A stretch of 64,000 nucleotides of DNA from Enterococcus hulanensis (GTDB lineage: Bacteria > Bacillota > Bacilli > Lactobacillales > Enterococcaceae): positions 62,001-126,000 of the forward strand of contig NZ_BJED01000003.1 in assembly GCF_005405485.1 (NCBI RefSeq), given 5' to 3'. Positions within the stretch are counted from its first letter, which is position 1; each line of letters starts with the position of its first letter. Below, in pieces: positions 17,083 to 25,314 of this stretch. A program made the position numbers and the translations under genes. Under the pieces are notes generated by a model. That model searched no databases. It saw only the letters and a program-made list of their open reading frames with translations, and was not told where the DNA came from.

Positions 17083-19179
17083 TTAAATATTCAAAATCCC
17101 TTTGATCTTACGGAAGGACACGCTGTAGATGATCAGCTGATAAATGAGTATCAAGCCAAGCAGGGCGCTGTCCATCATTAGCGCGCGAGTTTCATTGCTG
17201 GTGATTTGTCCGTCATTCACTCCAAAGATCAGTAACGTAAAGGCATAAATCATGAGCGCTGCCACAAGTGTAGGAACAACGAATAATTTATTTAATTGAT
17301 TGATCACACATTTGCGAATGTAGCGATTGTTCGCGCCTAAACGTTTCAAGTCTTCAAACAGCTGCTGATTGGTCAAACCAATCGTAATACTTCTCGTATA
17401 AGAGATTACTCCGACAGCTGCTAGACAAATGATCGCAACATAAATGAAGACTAAGAAATAGACCGCTGTGGTTTGAAAGAAGGTGTTTTGCACCAAAATC
17501 TTCATCATGGGATAATACTTCCAATACTCCATTAGATCATGATTTTCCACTGTAAGTTTCATTTTCTCGCCATAATCGTAGCGCTGATTTTCAGTTAATG
17601 CTTTTGATTCTTGATAGGCATCATAATTTTTTTGGACCGCCATTTTTGGTGACGCTTTTGAAAGAAACACTTGATACAGTTCTTGAGCAAAGGGATACGA
17701 CACCTCCACATCTGCCACATTGAAGAGAATCTGTTTTATTTGGTGCTTTGCATTTAACTGACTGGTGATTTTATGATAATCCTGATCATTCAAAATATAT
17801 CGCGAATTGCCGTTATTGATCAATTGCTGAGAAACGATGGTACCGGCAAACTTTAGCGCTGTCTTTTGTTTGGTCACTGGATTCGTTACTTGATCCATAT
17901 CGCTATCTTTTTCAAAAAAGCTTTCTGTCGCTTCTTTTCCTTTGATCTTGTAATATGTTCCTTCTGGTACCACCAGCTTTTGCTTCATTTCTTGATTGAA
18001 GGTCGTCGCGTCGATAAAATCGGCTAAGCGATAATCTGGGATGTATTCTTCTTTTAACTTGCCGTCATCTGTCCAGTCCCGTTCAACACCGCTGATTATA
18101 AGCTCTGAAAAGATGATTTCTTGATATCCTTTGATTTTAACATCGTGTTTTTTCGCGAGTCGGTAGATAGCTGCTTGATCCACCTCATCTTCTGAAAGCT
18201 GGTAATGCAATGTATAATCAGCAGGTGATTCTAAAACAGATTGCCTTGAATTGGCTAGCTGCGGCGGGTAAAAACTGGCAAAGATGCTGGCAGCCAGCAA
18301 TAAAGCGACAATACTCATATTGCGAACCGTTTGACGTCCTTGAAATTTCATCATATTTGCAGCGATCAAATGATTATAATACTGCTGCGGATTACGGCCG
18401 CGTTTGTTTTTCATAATCGTATAGGTCATGATCCGATAAATTCCCACTAAAGAAAGCAAATAGGTTAAATTCCAGAGGGCGGGAAGCTGAAAGCCCATGT
18501 GGCCTACAACGGTCCTTCCAACAAAGCCTAAAAGGACACCTGCAGCTAACAGGACAACACCCGAAACCCCATACTTAGTAGTGACAGGGCGCAATGGCTC
18601 ACTCGTTTGCTGATGGTATAAAATCTCCATCATATCTGTTCGACGAACAAAACGATACAGCTGGAACAAAACTAAAATCATCGAAACAAGGCCAAATGCA
18701 GCTCCGATGGCAACACCGGTAAATGATAACCCTAAAGTCATGTCGCCAAGATTCGACAACACCAGTTGAAAAATCCGCCAAATCAGAAAAGCTAAACCAA
18801 TCCCGAATAAAACTCCGCTGACAATGCAAGCCAGCATTAATTGCAGCAGCTCGATCGTTAGTTTTTTGGCTAAATAATTCTTTTTGGCCCCTAAGGCTAA
18901 AAAGACTCCCGTTTCACGGCTTTTATATTTCAAAAACAAGCCTGCTGAGTAGACGATAAAAATCAGACACCCGGCCAGTGCGATCGCAAAGATCATCATG
19001 ACTTGCTTCCGACTGTCTCCTCCGACTGGCAGCGTCTGCTGGACGAGTGTACTATACAGCATCACCGCATAGGAAGTGATTAATAGCACCGAAAAAGTCA
19101 TGCAGAACACAAATTGCAGATAATTGCGCTGATTGTATTTCCGCAGCTTCTTTAATAAATCAGACATGGATAGCTTCAT
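17083..19179 (-). CDS. BceB-like FtsX-family ABC transporter permease
   Basis: This 698-residue protein has the BceB/MacB-FtsX layout. There is one N-terminal segment (FVFCMTFSVLLITSYAVML), a group of about five more up to residue 310, a large extracellular domain of about 200 residues (about 315-545) and a final group of three segments. Proteins of this type work with BceA ATPases in sensing and removing antimicrobial peptides or in peptide/lipid export. The gene overlaps the ATPase gene by 20 bp and starts at ATG after GGAGGG. The neighbouring two-component system is of the LytTR type, not the BceRS type usually paired with such permeases. Confidence 0.85.
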   Translation of the reverse strand: MKLSMSDLLKKLRKYNQRNYLQFVFCMTFSVLLITSYAVMLYSTLVQQTLPVGGDSRKQVMMIFAIALAGCLIFIVYSAGLFLKYKSRETGVFLALGAKKNYLAKKLTIELLQLMLACIVSGVLFGIGLAFLIWRIFQLVLSNLGDMTLGLSFTGVAIGAAFGLVSMILVLFQLYRFVRRTDMMEILYHQQTSEPLRPVTTKYGVSGVVLLAAGVLLGFVGRTVVGHMGFQLPALWNLTYLLSLVGIYRIMTYTIMKNKRGRNPQQYYNHLIAANMMKFQGRQTVRNMSIVALLLAASIFASFYPPQLANSRQSVLESPADYTLHYQLSEDEVDQAAIYRLAKKHDVKIKGYQEIIFSELIISGVERDWTDDGKLKEEYIPDYRLADFIDATTFNQEMKQKLVVPEGTYYKIKGKEATESFFEKDSDMDQVTNPVTKQKTALKFAGTIVSQQLINNGNSRYILNDQDYHKITSQLNAKHQIKQILFNVADVEVSYPFAQELYQVFLSKASPKMAVQKNYDAYQESKALTENQRYDYGEKMKLTVENHDLMEYWKYYPMMKILVQNTFFQTTAVYFLVFIYVAIICLAAVGVISYTRSITIGLTNQQLFEDLKRLGANNRYIRKCVINQLNKLFVVPTLVAALMIYAFTLLIFGVNDGQITSNETRALMMDSALLGLILIYQLIIYSVSFRKIKGILNI

Positions 19180-19921
19180 CAGGATTGCCCTCCAATTCTT
19201 TTAATATTTGGAGCAATTCATCAAAGAATTGTTGTCTGGTACCCTTTCTTACCAGCTCGGTAAAAATCGTACCGTCCTTCATAACCAATACGCGATCACA
19301 ATAGCTCGCTGAAAAGGTATCGTGGGTCACCATGAAGATCGTTGCTCCTAATGTACGTTTGGCTTCGATAAAGGCTTCGATCACAGTATCACGAGATTTA
19401 CTATCAAGATTTCCGGTCGGTTCATCGGCTAATAAGATCAGCGGGTCATTCATCAACGCTCTGGCTACTGCCGTCCGCTGTTTTTGTCCGCCAGAGATTT
19501 CCACCGGATATTTGTTGGCAATCGAATCGATCCCAAATAATTGGAGCAGCTTCGTCACCTTCTGTTCCATCGGACGATACGGTGCTTGCGTGATTACTTT
19601 AGGGACACAGACATTTTCAAAGATCGTCAATCCATCCAGCAGCATAAAATCCTGAAAAACAAAGCCTAGCTTCTTATTGCGTACCTCAGCCATCGCTTCT
19701 TCATCCAAATTCGCCAACAAAGTATCATCTAAACGAATCTCCCCTTTTTCATAGGGAATAAAACAGGAAATACAGTTTAATAAGGTCGTTTTCCCGCTTC
19801 CTGACGGTCCCATTACCGCTACAAATTCACTTTCATCGATGGTAAAGGTCACGTCCTTCAACACGTCATACTGGACCCTGCCAGTATGAAAACTTTTGTA
19901 TAAATGATCCACAGTTAACAT
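19160..19921 (-). CDS. ABC transporter ATP-binding protein (BceA/LolD-like)
   Basis: This 253-residue ATPase powers the adjacent permease. Walker A is GPSGSGKTTLL (about residues 38-48), the signature is ISGGQKQRTAVARAL (about 142-156), Walker B is LILLADEPTGNLDS (about 161-174) and the switch His is in MVTHD. The length and the NLDSKSRD stretch fit the MacB/LolD/BceA subfamily. It is the first gene of the transporter operon, divergent from the two-component system across a 165-bp gap, so shared control is likely. Confidence 0.93.
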   Translation of the reverse strand: MLTVDHLYKSFHTGRVQYDVLKDVTFTIDESEFVAVMGPSGSGKTTLLNCISCFIPYEKGEIRLDDTLLANLDEEAMAEVRNKKLGFVFQDFMLLDGLTIFENVCVPKVITQAPYRPMEQKVTKLLQLFGIDSIANKYPVEISGGQKQRTAVARALMNDPLILLADEPTGNLDSKSRDTVIEAFIEAKRTLGATIFMVTHDTFSASYCDRVLVMKDGTIFTELVRKGTRQQFFDELLQILKELEGNPDEAIHV

Positions 19922-20054
19922 TTTTCTTCCTCCTATTTCACAGAGCTGACACTCTTGTTTGCTATACCCTTATTCTAAGAAAATCGATCGCTTTTACCTA
20001 TGAGTCATTTTGTAAACTTTGACGCTTTTTATGTCATTTTTGGTTATCTTTTAA

Positions 20055-20063
20055 TGATATAAT
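20055..20063 (+). promoter_or_regulatory. Extended -10 promoter of the LytTR two-component operon
   Basis: TGATATAAT is a perfect extended -10 element, 24 bp before the response-regulator start codon. The -35 region (CATTTT, 20035-20040) is poor, which fits an extended -10 promoter or one needing an activator. Confidence 0.6.
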
Positions 20064-20086
20064 GATGAAAAATGGAGGGTTGTGAA

Positions 20087-20782
20087 ATGTTAAAGGTTGT
20101 TTGTTGTGATGATGAAAAAGAAATGCGCAAAGCATTGATAAAAATAATTGAGCCGGCCTTGCAGCTGCAAGGACTTGACTATCAGGTTAGTGAGTTTTCT
20201 TCGGGGGAAGAATTACTTAGCAGCAGCCGGCAAGAAGCCATTGATCTGCTTTTTTTAGATATTGAAATGAACACTTTGGATGGCATCGAAACAGCCAAGC
20301 GGCTGCGAAAAATCAATCAGCATGCGGTGATCGTCTTTATCACAGCTTTTGCTGATTTTGTCTTTCAAGGATATGAAGTGAAAGCCTTGAATTACCTATT
20401 GAAGCCTTATGGCGAGGAAAAGATTATTGAGGTTTTACATAAAGCCCTAGATGAGCTGGAGACGGCCCAGCCTAAATATTTTGTCGTCGAGCAAAAAGCC
20501 GGCATCACTAAAATAGCGCTGAAGGATATCTGCTATTTCACCAGTGACCGCCGCATGCTTACAGTAGTAACCGTCAAAGATTCCTGCACCTTTTATGGAA
20601 AGCTGAGCGAGCTCCGGCTGCCTGATCACTTTCTCAGAATTCACAATCGCTTTTTAGTCAATTTGAACTATGTGGATCAAGTCGAGTCCGCTTTTCTTTA
20701 TTGCAATCGGGAACAATTACCCATCAGCAGGAAATACCGTCAGTCGCTGATGGTCAGCTTTGCTAAGAACATGTTAGGGTAG
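20087..20782 (+). CDS. LytTR-type response regulator
   Basis: This 231-residue regulator has a receiver domain (residues 1-120) with the acidic pair DDE at 8-10, the phosphorylated Asp58 in LLFLDIEMNT and the Lys in LLKPYG. A LytTR DNA-binding domain (about 130-231) follows, with FLRIHNRFLVNLNYV. ATG at 20087 follows GGAGGG with seven spacer bases; a further ATG at 20072 is part of that site. It is followed eight bases later by the sensor kinase. By position it may control the divergent ABC transporter. Confidence 0.92.
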   Translation: MLKVVCCDDEKEMRKALIKIIEPALQLQGLDYQVSEFSSGEELLSSSRQEAIDLLFLDIEMNTLDGIETAKRLRKINQHAVIVFITAFADFVFQGYEVKALNYLLKPYGEEKIIEVLHKALDELETAQPKYFVVEQKAGITKIALKDICYFTSDRRMLTVVTVKDSCTFYGKLSELRLPDHFLRIHNRFLVNLNYVDQVESAFLYCNREQLPISRKYRQSLMVSFAKNMLG

Positions 20783-20790
20783 GTGGTCGA

Positions 20791-22050
20791 ATGATTATAA
20801 TTAAAATTCTCGTTAATCAGGGGACTGCTTTACTTGGATCGTATTTTCTTTATCAGCTGATCGCGACATTTATTCCTGTTAAAGAAAATCAGTTCCTTCA
20901 ATTACTACTTTTTTTTATAAACTTTATTGCCATATCGTTGCCTATTTATCCCAATGATGCGACAAATGTATGCTTTATCTTTCTGTTTTTTTCGGCCGCT
21001 TTTCTATTGTTTTTAAAAGGCCCCGTCATACACAAAATTTCTTTAGTGCTGTCTTTATATCCCTTTATTGTGGCATTGAACTTTTTATTGGAAGACATCG
21101 GAATGAGGATTTGGCTGGCTGGAGGAAAAATGCTGGCTTTGGATTATTTTCTGCATGGAACAGCGCATTTGCTGCGGGGCTTGATTTGGTACGGCATGTA
21201 TCGCTTTTTCAGCTATTCATTGCCTTATGCAAAAACGCAGATCCCAGCTAAGTTCTGGCTGATCCTTGATTTTATCTGCTTGACGCCGCTAATTGCCATG
21301 ATCAGCTTGATTATCTTTACCCCGTCAGATGCACGAATGATCTATCCGGCTGCTTTTGCTTGTATTCTGACCAGCATCTGCAGTTTGTATATGACCGGTC
21401 ACATCGCGAAAAGCTTTCGCTACAAATTAGAAAATCAAAGTTTGCAAATGCAAAAGGAGTATTATCAGGAATTAGAAGGGAATCAAAAACAGCTGCGGAA
21501 AATTCATCATGATATGAATAATCACTTTAGTGTCATGCTCAATTTGATGCGGGAAGAACAGCCGGAGCAGGCCGAGGAATATTTAGCAAATTTAACAAAA
21601 CAGCATAGCCTCGCTAATCATATTTTTTGTAAAAATAGTATCGTCAATGCCGTTTTGAATGCCAAATATCAAATGATGCAGGATTATCAAATCAAGTGTT
21701 CGATGCAGTTAGACATTGATACGCTGATAACGATCGATGATATTAGTCTCTGTTCATTGTTTGGCAACACGCTGGATAATGCTATTGATGCCGCAAAGGA
21801 CGCGGCGAAAAAGGAGATTACCTTAAAGGCTAGATACTATAACGGTTTTTTCAGCTATGAGATCAAGAATACGAAGATTAAAAAAATCCAGAAAAAAGGA
21901 AATCGTTTTTTCTCTACCAAGGAACAGCCGGACGAGCACGGCATTGGGCTGCAAGCCGTTAAATCAATTGTTGAAAGCTATGACGGCACCTTGGATATCA
22001 CCTATGATGACAAACGATTTTCCGTAGTTGTCTTAATCAGCGATATTTAA
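20791..22050 (+). CDS. GHKL-type sensor histidine kinase (AgrC-like)
   Basis: This 419-residue membrane kinase has about six hydrophobic segments in the first 205 residues, a coiled-coil-like linker, then the phosphoacceptor motif KIHHDMNNHFSVM (about 240-250). The ATPase domain has an N box (GNTLDNAIDAAKDAA) and a G box (DEHGIGLQAVKSIVESYDG). This is the HPK10/AgrC layout, typical of kinases sensing peptides. No small peptide-precursor gene is visible next to it, so a self-made signal is not indicated; an antimicrobial peptide or envelope cue is an inference from the neighbouring BceAB-like transporter. Confidence 0.9.
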   Translation: MIIIKILVNQGTALLGSYFLYQLIATFIPVKENQFLQLLLFFINFIAISLPIYPNDATNVCFIFLFFSAAFLLFLKGPVIHKISLVLSLYPFIVALNFLLEDIGMRIWLAGGKMLALDYFLHGTAHLLRGLIWYGMYRFFSYSLPYAKTQIPAKFWLILDFICLTPLIAMISLIIFTPSDARMIYPAAFACILTSICSLYMTGHIAKSFRYKLENQSLQMQKEYYQELEGNQKQLRKIHHDMNNHFSVMLNLMREEQPEQAEEYLANLTKQHSLANHIFCKNSIVNAVLNAKYQMMQDYQIKCSMQLDIDTLITIDDISLCSLFGNTLDNAIDAAKDAAKKEITLKARYYNGFFSYEIKNTKIKKIQKKGNRFFSTKEQPDEHGIGLQAVKSIVESYDGTLDITYDDKRFSVVVLISDI

Positions 22051-22090
22051 AAAGCGAAGTGGCACCTAGTAAACTAGGTCACTTCGCTTT
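22051..22090. terminator. Bidirectional terminator between the kinase and ddh
   Basis: AAAGCGAAGTG pairs with CACTTCGCTTT, continued by ACCTAGT/ACTAGGT inside, with A and T runs on each flank. It serves the convergent kinase and ddh genes. Confidence 0.9.
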
Positions 22091-22096
22091 TTTTGC

Positions 22097-23068
22097 TTAT
22101 AGTAATTCTTTTCTTAATGTCGCATCATCGACCGGTGATAAGTATTTGGGTGCGATATCCAATACGGTAAAGGCACCGTATTGTTTTTCTGCTGCCAAGC
22201 GAGCACATGCTCTGGCATAAGCAACTAATACACTGGCAGTAAATTCAGGATTGCTTTCTAGTTGAAGATTGTATTCGATCACTTGCTTCGTGTTCTCATG
22301 AGTTTTCCCTGTCCGTAAGACCGTTCCGCCGTGAGGCATTGCACGGTGATCGCGCTTCAGTTCTGCTGCTGAAATAAAATGAACGATCGTATCGTATTCA
22401 TCAAAGTAATTCGGCATCGTCACGATTTCTTCTTTGATCGCCGCTTCATCAGCGTCTGCTTCTAAGACCACGAAACACTCCCGCAAATGTTTGTCTCGAG
22501 TCGTCAATTCCAGCTTTTCACCGGCTTTTAATTTCTCGATAACTTCACTTTTAGGGATCGTATATTGGATCGCGTCGGCAACGCCTTTGATTCTTCTCAA
22601 GGCATCAGAGTGCCCTTGGCTGACACCTTTGCCCCAGAAAGTATAGGTCTCGCCTTCTGGTAAAATACTTTGAGCATACAAACGATTCAAGCTGAACAAG
22701 CCGGGGTCCCAGCCTGTCGAGATCACTGAAACAGTTTGACTTTCTTTCGCCGCCTGATCGACATTGGCGAAATGTTCAGGAATTTTCGCATGGGTATCAA
22801 AGCTGTCGATCGTATTGAAGTTTTTCGTAATCGCTGGTGTTTGGACAGGCAAGTCGGTCGCCGAACCGCCACATAAAATACAAACATCGATTTTGCCTTT
22901 TTGTGCTTCCAGCTCATCTAACGTATAGACTGAAGCGCCATCGGTCTGCACGGTCGCTGGATCTCTTCTTGAGAATACTCCGACTAGTTCCATATCTGCA
23001 TTCTGCTTCAACGCTCGTTCCACACCGCGCCCTAAGTTTCCATATCCGACAATTGCTATTTTGATCAT
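22097..23068 (-). CDS. ddh: meso-Diaminopimelate D-dehydrogenase
   Basis: This 323-residue NADP-dependent enzyme makes meso-diaminopimelate from tetrahydrodipicolinate in one step and so shortens lysine biosynthesis. The Rossmann motif IAIVGYGNLGRGVERAL is at residues 3-19. STGWDPGLFSLNR, FWGKGVSQGHSDALRRI and the MPHGGTVLRTG stretch are family hallmarks. The length matches the family. It has an AGGAGG site and stands alone. If the host has Lys-type peptidoglycan, as enterococci do, the gene would serve lysine supply rather than the cell wall. Confidence 0.9.
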   Translation of the reverse strand: MIKIAIVGYGNLGRGVERALKQNADMELVGVFSRRDPATVQTDGASVYTLDELEAQKGKIDVCILCGGSATDLPVQTPAITKNFNTIDSFDTHAKIPEHFANVDQAAKESQTVSVISTGWDPGLFSLNRLYAQSILPEGETYTFWGKGVSQGHSDALRRIKGVADAIQYTIPKSEVIEKLKAGEKLELTTRDKHLRECFVVLEADADEAAIKEEIVTMPNYFDEYDTIVHFISAAELKRDHRAMPHGGTVLRTGKTHENTKQVIEYNLQLESNPEFTASVLVAYARACARLAAEKQYGAFTVLDIAPKYLSPVDDATLRKELL

Positions 23069-23178
23069 TCGTTGTCCTCCTAATCCTATTTATTAGAATT
23101 ATACTATAAATAGAAGATCAGCATTAGAAAAATCTCATTCCGTAAAAAGGAAGCTGCTTTAAGAACCTCTCAAGTACT

Positions 23179-24210
23179 TTAAACTAAATCATATTTAAGC
23201 AAGCTGTCAACGGCAGTCAGCACCGCATCCTCTTTGGTTCCGATCGGTTTCCAGCCCAAAACCTCTCTGGCTTTCGCGTTGCTGACATTGCGGTTCATCT
23301 CAGCCATGAATTGCCCTTCTTTCGCTGTCGCATTAAAGTGAGAGGCTAGTTTCAGCAGCCCATTAGGCATTGTTCTTTTTGAAACCTGTTCAGCTAATTG
23401 CGGACGTTCTTTCCGTATTAAGGCCGCGATCTCCGGCATCGAGATCATTCCGTCCGTCGAGGCAATGAAACGCTGTCCGGCGGCGGCTGGTGTGGTCATT
23501 GCTCGAATGTGCAGATCAACAACATCCCGGACATCGACAACGTTCAATTGGATATTCGGAATCATCTTCATCGAACCGCTGGCGATCCCTTTCAATAAAT
23601 CAAAGCTGCCGGAAACATGGCTGTCTAGTGATGGTCCAAAAATCGCCACGGGATTGATCGTCGCAAATTCCAGGCCGTTCCCTTCTGTTGCGATAAACTT
23701 CCAAGCCGCTTTTTCGGCTAATAGTTTTGATTTTTCATACGCGGAAAGACCCTTGGCATTTTCATCCGTCCAATCCTTTTCGGTAGTAACGGTCTGCCAG
23801 TCCTGATTAGTAAAACCCACCGCGCCGAAATTCGAAGTCATTACGACCCGTTTCACCTTTGTACGAGTCGCTGCTTTTAAGATGCGGATGATTCCTTCGA
23901 TCGCAGGCCGAATCACTTCTGTTTCATCCTTGGGAATCTCAAAGAACACAGGTGAGGCAACACTTAGTACATAATCACGATCTGCCATCGCCGCCTCCCA
24001 ATTATCATCCTTTGAAAGATCCGCTTCGATAAATGAAAGCCGATCAAGATTCGATACCCCATTATTCCGCAAGGTAGTAAGCACCTTGTCTTTGCTTTTC
24101 AATGAACGCACCGTTGTCCGAACATCGTAGCCTTTGTTTAATAATTGCAAGAGCATTTGCATGCCTAAAAAGCCTGTGCCGCCTGTTACTAATACTTTGT
24201 CTGTCATCAT
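23179..24210 (-). CDS. Extended short-chain dehydrogenase (dihydroflavonol-reductase-like)
   Basis: This 343-residue NAD(P)-dependent reductase of the atypical/extended SDR superfamily has the cofactor motif VTGGTGFLGMQML at residues 8-20 and the catalytic YEKSK motif near 160. The INPVAIFGPSL segment is typical of aldehyde reductases related to dihydroflavonol 4-reductase. The substrate is probably an aldehyde or ketone but cannot be read from sequence. Two successive ATG codons follow GGAGG; either could be used. It has no operon partner. Confidence 0.82.
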   Translation of the reverse strand: MMTDKVLVTGGTGFLGMQMLLQLLNKGYDVRTTVRSLKSKDKVLTTLRNNGVSNLDRLSFIEADLSKDDNWEAAMADRDYVLSVASPVFFEIPKDETEVIRPAIEGIIRILKAATRTKVKRVVMTSNFGAVGFTNQDWQTVTTEKDWTDENAKGLSAYEKSKLLAEKAAWKFIATEGNGLEFATINPVAIFGPSLDSHVSGSFDLLKGIASGSMKMIPNIQLNVVDVRDVVDLHIRAMTTPAAAGQRFIASTDGMISMPEIAALIRKERPQLAEQVSKRTMPNGLLKLASHFNATAKEGQFMAEMNRNVSNAKAREVLGWKPIGTKEDAVLTAVDSLLKYDLV

Positions 24211-24314
24211 TGAAGACCTCCATCAATTTTTACCTACTTTAAACCCTGAACCATGGTTTATGGCAAGAGAATTGACCAAAAAAGTTTTGACTGTCATTTT
24301 ACTAAAGTAAGAAA

Positions 24315-24425
24315 GGCTTCGCGAACTCGCTCAGCTTTTGAGCAATAAGACCAAAATATTTCTAAATTGCTTCTCAAATTTCGAAATATTTTTGCTTATT
24401 GCCGATAAAGCTAGTTCGTGAAGCC
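24315..24425. repeat. Long imperfect inverted repeat (111 nt)
   Basis: GGCTTCGCGAACT at the left end pairs with AGTTCGTGAAGCC at the right end (one G-U). Further in, AGCTTT, GCAATAAG and AAAATATTTC on the left pair with their complements on the right, giving roughly 45 paired positions around a short loop near 24366-24378. No transposase is present. It may be a miniature inverted-repeat element or a structured RNA. Confidence 0.65.
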
Positions 24426-24491
24426 AGACATGGATATACCCGCTACAAAGCGATTTATTCATGTTGAAATTCTATACTTTCTTTATAGTCA

Positions 24492-24538
24492 AAAAACCAA
24501 GAAACGGATGACTGCGTGCAATCCATTTCTTGGTTTTT
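24492..24538. terminator. Bidirectional terminator after the lipoprotein gene
   Basis: AAAAACCAAGAAA plus GGAT pairs with ATCC plus TTTCTTGGTTTTT, with a short loop and one bulge on each side. It lies 14 bp after the lipoprotein stop codon. Confidence 0.85.
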
Positions 24539-24552
24539 AATTGATAAATCAG

Positions 24553-25185
24553 CTAGAAATTCTCATTCAGACATTTTTCAACATCGACCTTATTATTTTT
24601 ACATTGCACCCCTTTTAAAACAAAGTCTTCGTTATACTCACCAACGCTTCTCTCCGTATTGGTATGTCTCGCTTTATCCTCGGTAATATCATAAAGGTAA
24701 TAATAGTATCGCTCAAACGGTTCCCCGTCAATCTCCTCATAATACTTATGCTTTACAGAAAACTGTACCATCGACTGGGTGTCCGGCAACGAAAAGACCT
24801 CATCGTCACTCTCTCCTTCTACCTGCACATCCATGTCATCTGTATCTAAGTGATAGTTTCCGCCTTTACTTGTAACTACCTTGATTTGTTCGGCACTTCC
24901 GTTTTCATTTTCAGAAATAAAAGCAATCAGATAGTTTTTCTCATGTTTCTCGCTGGCATAAAACCAGACAGTGTCATAGTCCTCAGAATTATTCTTATTG
25001 TATAGTTTCTGAAGCTTCCCCTTCATATCCATTGCACTACCCTTGTCCAATGAACTGCTTGTTTCCTGTGCTGCTGATGTTTGTTTGGTTGTACTTTCTT
25101 GATTCTGCTTTTCAGTGCTGTCGTTCTGACAGGCAGATAAAGAAAATACCGCTAAAACAAACAAAACCCCAATAAATTTTTTCAT
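24553..25185 (-). CDS. Predicted lipoprotein of unknown function
   Basis: The 210-residue product has a lipoprotein signal peptide with lipobox LSAC, Cys19, so it should be lipidated and held on the outer face of the membrane. Residues 20-50 are a Ser/Thr/Gln-rich spacer. The rest is an acidic globular domain (YDTVWFYASEKHEKNYLIAFI; YYEEIDGEPFERYYYYLYDI). I do not recognise the family. The ATG at 25183-25185 follows AAAGGAGG; the GTG two codons earlier overlaps that site. It is monocistronic with its own terminator. Confidence 0.8.
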   Translation of the reverse strand: MKKFIGVLFVLAVFSLSACQNDSTEKQNQESTTKQTSAAQETSSSLDKGSAMDMKGKLQKLYNKNNSEDYDTVWFYASEKHEKNYLIAFISENENGSAEQIKVVTSKGGNYHLDTDDMDVQVEGESDDEVFSLPDTQSMVQFSVKHKYYEEIDGEPFERYYYYLYDITEDKARHTNTERSVGEYNEDFVLKGVQCKNNKVDVEKCLNENF

Positions 25186-25264
25186 TTTCACTCCTCCTTT
25201 ACTACTTCAAAGATAGCAGAACATGCGGGGCAATAAAAGCTTTCTTGATATATACGAACGAAAA

Positions 25265-25307
25265 AAACCGCAGGCAGCTTCCATAAAATGGCTGCTGCCT
25301 GCGGTTT
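25265..25307 (-). terminator. Terminator after the oleate hydratase gene
   Basis: A perfect 14-bp stem, AAACCGCAGGCAGC with GCTGCCTGCGGTTT, is followed on the minus strand by a T run. It lies eight bases from the stop codon. Confidence 0.9.
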
Positions 25308-25314
25308 ATATCGT

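Larger units (their letters stand above)
24211..24552. other. Intergenic region with a 111-nt hairpin
   Basis: These 342 bp between the SDR and lipoprotein genes hold no credible reading frame. The SDR promoter is expected on the right side of the SDR start; a long imperfect hairpin fills 24315-24425 and a terminator lies at 24492-24538. Confidence 0.6.

Noticed and set aside
20004-20040. GTCATTTT occurs twice, 29 bp apart, before the LytTR two-component operon, as a possible LytTR binding repeat.
   Set aside because: Spacing and sequence do not fit known LytTR direct repeats.
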